Both the position numbers and the translations under genes were made by a program. The notes under the pieces were generated by a model, which saw only the letters and a list, made by a program, of their open reading frames with translations, did no database searches and had not been told where the DNA came from. A stretch of DNA of 64,000 bases, taken from the NCBI GenBank assembly GCA_036583965.1, contig JAZBQD010000014.1:46650990-46714989 (forward strand). Direction: 5' to 3'. Positions 57,701 to 64,000 of this stretch are shown here, piece after piece. The DNA comes from Prunella strophiata (lineage: Eukaryota > Chordata > Aves > Passeriformes > Prunellidae). The first letter of the stretch is position 1. Every line of letters begins with the position of its first letter.

Positions 57701-60700
57701 ATGGTAGCCTTCAAGTCTCATATCATGTTTTGTAGCTGATTGCCTGTTTTTATTATCTCCCCCCGCTTTTCCTTCAGTACTTACTAATGCCCTTTGGTTA
57801 ACTCCATTATACCTTTGAAAAACTTCTTGCAGAGCTCAGCTACTTTGGCTTGTTTGCTGGGTAAGCCTCACTGATATTATTATAATTAATAGGATGTGTA
57901 AAAACTTCCCAAACCCAGTGTTACAGAATCAGGCTATTAAAACTCGGTACCCCATATGTTCTGCAGTGTGCAAGATTTCCATCCTCTGCAGCTGGGGCTC
58001 ATCAGAGAAGAGGCTAGAACTGCATTGATCTTGCATGCTGTGGGGGAAGTTGGTGTGGTAGGAACACAACTCAGCTTGTAAAAGAGTAAGAGGGATGGGA
58101 AATAAAGTCAGTTTACAATTTGGAGTTGTGTCTCTTAATTTTTTTTTTTTTTTTTAAGTTTTTATGCCACAAGGATAAAAAATGCAAGAGAGGGATGGAC
58201 TGTATTTTTAGATACTGAAAATCTTTGAAGATCTGGTTCATAACTGAGAGTTGAAACTCTTTTTGACAGTTGTGTGTTACACGATAACAGTTTCCTTGGT
58301 TTGGCTCTTATTTTTGTTAGATAGTACTGCATTTCCTCCAACAGCTTTGATTTCAGGATTTTTTCTTTAAATTATGAGAAATTAATAAATGATAATAAAA
58401 GCTAAAGTGAACAGCCTGATATTTTTAAGGATTTTTTTTTTTTTTTTTATAACTAGGGTGTATCATTAATATTTGTAACTTGCTAGTTCTGTGAAGGTAA
58501 ACTATGAAGCTGATCAAAAATTTTACAAGGCTGAGAGGATATATACCAACTGATAAAACACAAAAAAAAAATGCATGATTAAGAAGACAGGAAATTATAC
58601 TGGTTAATTGGAATATTATATGAGACCTTATCAAAAAAAATATTTAAGTGCAAGGAAATACAGGGGCATACTTCTAGAGAGACATTGTTGCTGGTTTTGC
58701 TTTCAGTAGCGGGATCTGCATCAAGACTGGAAAGTTGTGCTTCTAAACAAGACATATGTATTTATTCTGGCTAATTGGCTGAATATAAACATTCTATATT
58801 TTAGCTGGGAATTAATACCCTTGGATGTATAAAAATATCTTAAATAGGAATAACAAAGTTGGATAGCTTCCTAAGTTCCTTCCTTCCTTTGTTTTTCTTT
58901 GTTGATGTCAAATTTTTTTTTTTTTTTTTTGATACATTCTTAAAAAGCTGTATGGAGAGAAGATACTTGGTAACAGAGTATTCTTGATCCACTTTATGCG
59001 GGCATAACAAAGCCCATTGGGAGAAGGGTTGTGTTTAGCACTGAGAGTAGTTATTTGCAAGAGGACATTATTAAGGACTTCAAAGTAGATTTCACTGGGA
59101 TACTCCAGGTTGCACTTTAAGGACTTTTCTAACACACACTGAAATTTGCTGAAGGAGTTATACTAGCAGTACTTTACAACCAGGAAGTGTATCAATGTTG
59201 GTTTGATGGCTGCTTTTTTTTTTAAAGAAGCAGGGACAGTGGTTAGTGTGCTTATTGTCATACTGACATTCGTTAACTTCATGCCTGTCCTTTGACAGTG
59301 TTGTAGAGACCTGGACATAAACAGAAGGACCAGCACTGGGTTCTGTGCAAACAGAGAACTACTGTGTCCCAACCCAGAAGTAGGACAATTTACATACTGT
59401 GGGTAAAGACAATGTTTAGAAACAGGCAAGGGAAAACAGAAAAACAAGGAGTTATTATAGCATATCAATAAATAATTGGTTTTAAAATTTTCCATAGGTC
59501 TCCTGCCAAAATAGTTTGAAAGAGGTTAATCAGTTAAGTCTTGTGAATGTTCATAGCAATGTGAGGCGTCAGCCTGGATAAAAAGCTTGAAGACACTTAA
59601 TTGAAAAAATAACACATAGGTGATGGAAGCTGGCAGCCTGGACATAAAGGAGAAGGGAGTTTACCTCTAGATATGGAATGAGAGATGATAGAAAGGCTTT
59701 GACATGGAAGATAAGTGATTAATATATAATGGGATACTGGATTTATGTCAGCAGAATAAGATTACATTTGTCAAGATTAGAACAGAAGATAAGAACAAGA
59801 TTTGAAATAAGAGCGATGGGAGTATAACAGCTGTACGCTTTGAGAGAGGAGGTGTACTTTAAAGGTAGTATTTGCAAAGATCCTGCAATATTTGTGTGTA
59901 AATCTTTTGGAAATACTTGAATCTGTAGGACCTAGATGCATGTATCCAAAGACTGAGGGAGATGATTGGCCTAAATGAATGGTGATATTGCCGAAGGAAG
60001 GGGGCAAGAATGCTTCTTAGAGGAGAGTATACACTATCTTCTAACTGTACAAAATTGTGATCCAGCTCAGAGCAGCAGTGTGCTGTTAGAGATAAGGGGA
60101 GAATCACCTCCCCCAGGTGAGTGGTGATCTGCTGGGGTCTAGAATTTTTTTTAGGTCCTCTGCTATTTCTCTTGTGAAAGACGATGTTTCATTAATTTTT
60201 CAAAGTTTTATTTTATTACTGTTCTTTGCCTTTTCTCTATTGATCTTTAGTGACAGTATTTGCAGCTGAAGGTTATGCTAAAAGGGTGTCACACCATTGT
60301 TGATGAAGCATCACAGAAAATATATTTTAATATGCCAGTAACATGCTGAAGTTTTTAGGTTTTCAGGGCCAGGATTGACTTGACTGCATTGCTTACTAGT
60401 GGTGAAACCATGAGTTATGAAGATCAGCCAGGTTGAATGCCAGTAGAATTTCTGCCATGGACATGATTTTAAATATATAGATAGTTTCCACCAACTGGGA
60501 AAAATGGTTTGAAAATTCTAAGGCAAATCACCTCTCTTCATTTATAGGGTCAAAATTATTTAATTTGCTTGCTTATAGAGGGATAGAGAAGACAATATTG
60601 CTATGTAGTTCCTTTTGTTTACTTCCACCCTTGTCTCTCTACGTACATCCTGGAACAGGGCTCTCATGTTGCTGTGGATATCTTTAATTTCAAGTGGAAA

Positions 60701-63344
60701 GTGAAGGAATAGTGCAGTGTGAGGTAGGTCCAAGATGCTGTGAGGTTTTTTGGGGTTTTTTGGGGCGAGACTTTATGCTAGAATAGAGAAAATATTTTAC
60801 TGAAGCTTGAAAGTGATTCGATATCTTTTTACTTTGATCAGGTCTGTTGTATATTTACTAAAAATGTTGCCAGTTTTGTTTTCTTTCTAAGAACTTCTCT
60901 TTGGTGTGTTTCCATCTGAACTTATTAGAAGAATCTGAAAAGTTGGATCTTTTTTTTCCTTTACTTGCAGACTTGTGGCTCCATCTGCCCTCTGAGACCC
61001 CAGCAGAGATGGCTAGGTAGAGTGCTTTGCCATCCCTGGCAGAGGGCTCCTGCTAACCCCAGTGAGAGCATTGCTGTGCTGGTTCAGTCGCTGAGGACTG
61101 CTTGATTACCTCCCTGCTGCCCAGTGCCCTTTTTTCAAGTTCTGAAAAGTATTCAGCAGATTTATCACTGCTTTTTAAGAAAGTCTTCATGAGCATGACC
61201 TGAGGTTTTACAGGAAATCTTGAAATAAAAGTAATAATATTGTTATACATTCTCTCACATTCAGCCACACATGCTATCACAAAAGTAGCCTTGAAGCTGT
61301 TTTAGTTTTACAGCAAAGAGTGTTTCTTTTCATATCAGGTAATCCAAGGTGCTGAATTTTTTCCCCCCTTGGCTTTGAAAACATGCCTTTATATTAATAA
61401 TCCTGGATTTTGTGCTGAAAGTTGATTGCTCTAGTTGATGGTCGGTATTCCATAACACTAAATAAAAGCAAACCAAAATTTTCTCTTTTTCCTTTTCCGA
61501 TCTGAAGTCTATCAATGTGTATTTTTAGAGTTCACCATTAGTGGAGGTATAATCTCTGTGCCTGCTTTTATTCTTGGCCACTGGGAGTTTTGCTACCAGC
61601 AATAAAAGACAACCTCCATGTTGCACTGCACAGTATAGATATTGTAAATTTTGGTCTTGCTTTCCATTGATCTGGTTTGCCATATGGGAATCATATTCAG
61701 CTGATCTTTATTTCCTGAGTCAGAAATTCTGTTTTACCCATCTTTGGGGCTTTCAGCATTTTATTCTCAGTGGGCTGTCAGGTATTGCACATGAAAGGAA
61801 AGGTTCAAAGGCATATAAAGAAGGTTCAGGTCTGAAATGTTTACTTAACACTGTCTCTTTTTTTTTTTTTTTTTTTTTTTTTTGGTTTTTTTTTTTTTTT
61901 TTCCTTCATTTTACAAACATTTCCCAGACTGGAGGATCAGCATGAAACCTTAATAAATTTTAGACGTTTTATTCTCTATTATGAACATTTTACACATACA
62001 TAATTTTGGTGTAGTCTGGAACACATCAACTGTAAACTTGCTAGTGTGGGTTTGCCAGCAAGAGGATTAAAAACATTGCAATTATTTTTTTTTAAGTTTA
62101 TAAATATTTTTCTTGGAGGTTTATTTCCTTTTATTTCTGTTTTTGTTTCTGTAGCTGCCTGTAACAGACTGGCGTTGTGCTACAAAGAAATTTTGAATGA
62201 ATTGACTATGCAGATTTTAATTAATATGATGAGTAAAATTTTAAAAATAAAGATACCATCCTCTCTCCTTGCAATGTCATTCTACTGAGAGAAGTTAATT
62301 TGAGGAAAGGTGAGAATGAGCTTGTTGTTGCTCACCTGTGAAGGTGCTTTTGCCAAGGAGGTAAACAGTCATAATCTTAACAGGTTTTGTGCCTTAATTA
62401 TTTAAGCTCTTGGAAAAAAAAGGGACTAAAATTTAAAAGATTTCAGTCACTTGGAGGCAGTGATATAGAGGCTCTAGATTCCATTACTGTAGTTTGACTC
62501 TTTCTTTCTCATTAGTACTGAAGTGTATTTAAGATAGCATACTGGAGTGTGTCTCATGTTACACTTCCATCTCCAGTATATCTCATTTTCCTTTTGTGTT
62601 TTTTTTTATTAAACGAGGAAACAATAAGTGATCTTGATACCCATTACTAGGATTCATTCATTGTTCTTCTGGCCCCTTTCTTCTTTCATTGCCAAGTGGA
62701 TGTAGAGCATTGGAATTGGCTCAAAGGGATCATATTTTGTCTAGGAAAGGTGTGTCTTGGATGTGCCTAGGGATATATGTTGCTGTTAAGGATATGGAAA
62801 CAGATAAGAAAAAGTTAATCAAAGGCTGAAAGAAAGGTGGGGCTTCCCCCATAGCTTCTTCACCTTTCACAAAGCAAGAATAAAGCTGTCAGAGAACTGT
62901 GCTCTCTCACCCTGTCACAGACTCCTGGTTTGGCTTTTCTGGACTTGCGTGGCCTCTTCAACATGAAGTTATGCTGTAAGTTTAGCTCACTGCTTAATGT
63001 TCAGTCACATCTGCCTCCTTTTCTCACTTAGTTCTTTCTCCAGCTGAAATAGAGAATTGGGAGTGTGGCCTCATGGACAACTTCTTTCAAGTTGACGGGT
63101 TACCGAAGTCTGCAGTGGATCTTCTTTTCTGCAGTTTTCCTTTTTTGTGACCCTGAAACATTGTGCTCTCTTTCTCCTCGTTTAACTTTCCTCACTTCAG
63201 CAGTCAAGGATGGTTATGGCTCCTTGGCTTTCCCCTCACATTGGCTAAGGCTGTGAGACAATTTCCCATCCTGCCCTTCCCAGGCTTTGTCTGTTACACT
63301 AGCTCTTGTTTTGAATTGGGAAGAAAACCTCAAGGTAAACCATG
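54707..63344 (+). other. AT-rich DNA, probable continuation of the intron; no exon recognised
   Basis: No frame with a recognisable domain. + strand T runs dominate: T16 at 55772, T17 at 58139, T17 at 58432, T18 at 58913, and the pair T26 (61858-61883) and T17 (61886-61902) split by GG. I found no A run of 13 or more in this interval. A purine-rich GA patch occurs at 56788-56860. Nothing else can be supported. Confidence 0.5.
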
Positions 63345-64000
63345 ATCTCATGGCTCCTGTGACTGGAGTGCTGGAAGGACAAGATAGCCAGAGGAGACAA
63401 GGAGGGGACATTTCTCTTATGTCAGTGACCAACTGGAGTGCCTGGAGCTCTGCCTGGGGACAGAGGAAGAGGCAACAGAGACTTTATGGGTGAGGATTGA
63501 GGCTGAGGGCAGGGACAGGTGACAAAGTGGTGGTCTGTTATGGGCTGCCTGACTGGTAAGACCAACTGGATGAGACCCTTTATAGAAACATGGAAATAGC
63601 TGAGTCCTCATGGGAGACTTCAACCTCCCAATAACTATGGGAGGGACAACACCGGAGGGCATAAGCAATCCAGGTGGTTCCTGATGTGCATTGATGATAA
63701 TTTCCTTTTCCAAGTGATAAATTTGCTGATGGTGAGAGGTGCTGTGCTGAGCCTTGTTCTTGCTGACTAGGAGGGACTGAAGGGGAGTGTGAAGCCCAAA
63801 GGCAACTCTGGCTGCAGTGACCATGAAATGGTGGTGTTCAAGATCCTTAGGGCAGCGAGGAGAACGCACAACTGGCTTGCTGCCCTGGACCTCAGGAGGG
63901 CAGACTTTGGCCCCTTCAGAGAGCTGCTTGGTAGAGTACCATGGGATAAAGCCCTGGAGGGAAGTGGGGCCCAAGAAAGCTGGCTATTATTAAAGGATCA
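63345..64000 (+). repeat. CR1 LINE ORF2 endonuclease fragment, broken, running off the window
   Basis: Sense-strand remnant of the apurinic-type endonuclease domain of CR1 ORF2. One frame encodes 'DQLECLELCLG' (from 63427) and the intact GDFN motif (63613-63624). The next frame encodes 'DNTGGHKQSRWFL' (from 63645), the conserved GCSDHEM block (63810-63830) with the catalytic Asp-His pair, and 'GRVPWDKALEGSGAQESWL' near the end. A frameshift between 63625 and 63644 and an in-frame TAG at 63768-63770 show that it is dead. A long minus-strand frame over the same bases starts at TTG and is only its shadow. The left border is approximate, and the element continues beyond 64000. Confidence 0.88.

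Noticed and set aside
63417..63974. 185-codon minus-strand frame at the right end
   Set aside because: Starts at TTG and is the antisense shadow of the CR1 endonuclease fragment.
1..64000. CRISPR array, operon, phage or other prokaryotic system
   Set aside because: No regularly spaced repeats, no dense same-strand coding and no ribosome-binding context. Composition, CpG islands and CR1 elements are those of a vertebrate genome.

Overview
The window reads as a nuclear chromosome segment of a bird. Every interspersed repeat I could identify is a CR1-type LINE. Most of the sequence is AT-rich and non-coding, with one vertebrate-type forkhead gene and one large CpG island. I see no prokaryotic, viral or CRISPR features. 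No searches were run; family assignments rest on reading motifs.

Region by region: (1) 1-4348 is AT-rich DNA with no gene, followed by a CR1 3' fragment. (2) 5375-5974 is an intact 199-codon ORF with a forkhead domain of the FOXQ2 class, the one confident protein-coding gene here. A coding-like open frame continues beyond its stop in a different frame (to 6158), so the C-terminus may be frameshifted in this assembly or individual, or may be made by another route. Three AATAAA signals follow (6496, 6655, 6886). (3) 6900-18900 is gene-poor, with two CR1 relics. (4) 18960-19740 holds a small GC-rich island and an exon-like block ending in a polyadenylation signal: a possible short transcript. 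(5) 19741-38700 is gene-poor, with very old antisense CR1 relics near 27.1-27.7 and 30.3-31.05 kb, a 33-bp perfect tandem duplication, a G19 run and a GT-rich patch. (6) 38.8-42.9 kb is a roughly 4-kb CpG island, with promoter-like elements, G-quadruplex-type runs, long T tracts, two good splice donors (41460 and 42893) and a 12-bp x5 tandem repeat. (7) 43-63.3 kb is AT-rich and without exons. It is enriched for T runs over A runs on the + strand, as expected if it is the first intron of a + strand gene starting in the island. (8) 63345-64000 is a broken + strand CR1 ORF2 endonuclease fragment running off the end.

How the parts relate: FOXQ2 and the CpG-island gene look like two independent units separated by about 32 kb. 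FOXQ2 is an old animal transcription factor; from memory, in fish it is linked to the blue-cone (SWS2) opsin programme and it is missing from placental mammals. The identity of the CpG-island gene cannot be settled here, because no coding exon is in the window. I found no clear new biological system. The strongest leads are the frame-shifted FOXQ2 C-terminus, the uORF overlapping its start codon, the short 19-kb transcription unit candidate, and the unusual architecture of the large CpG island.
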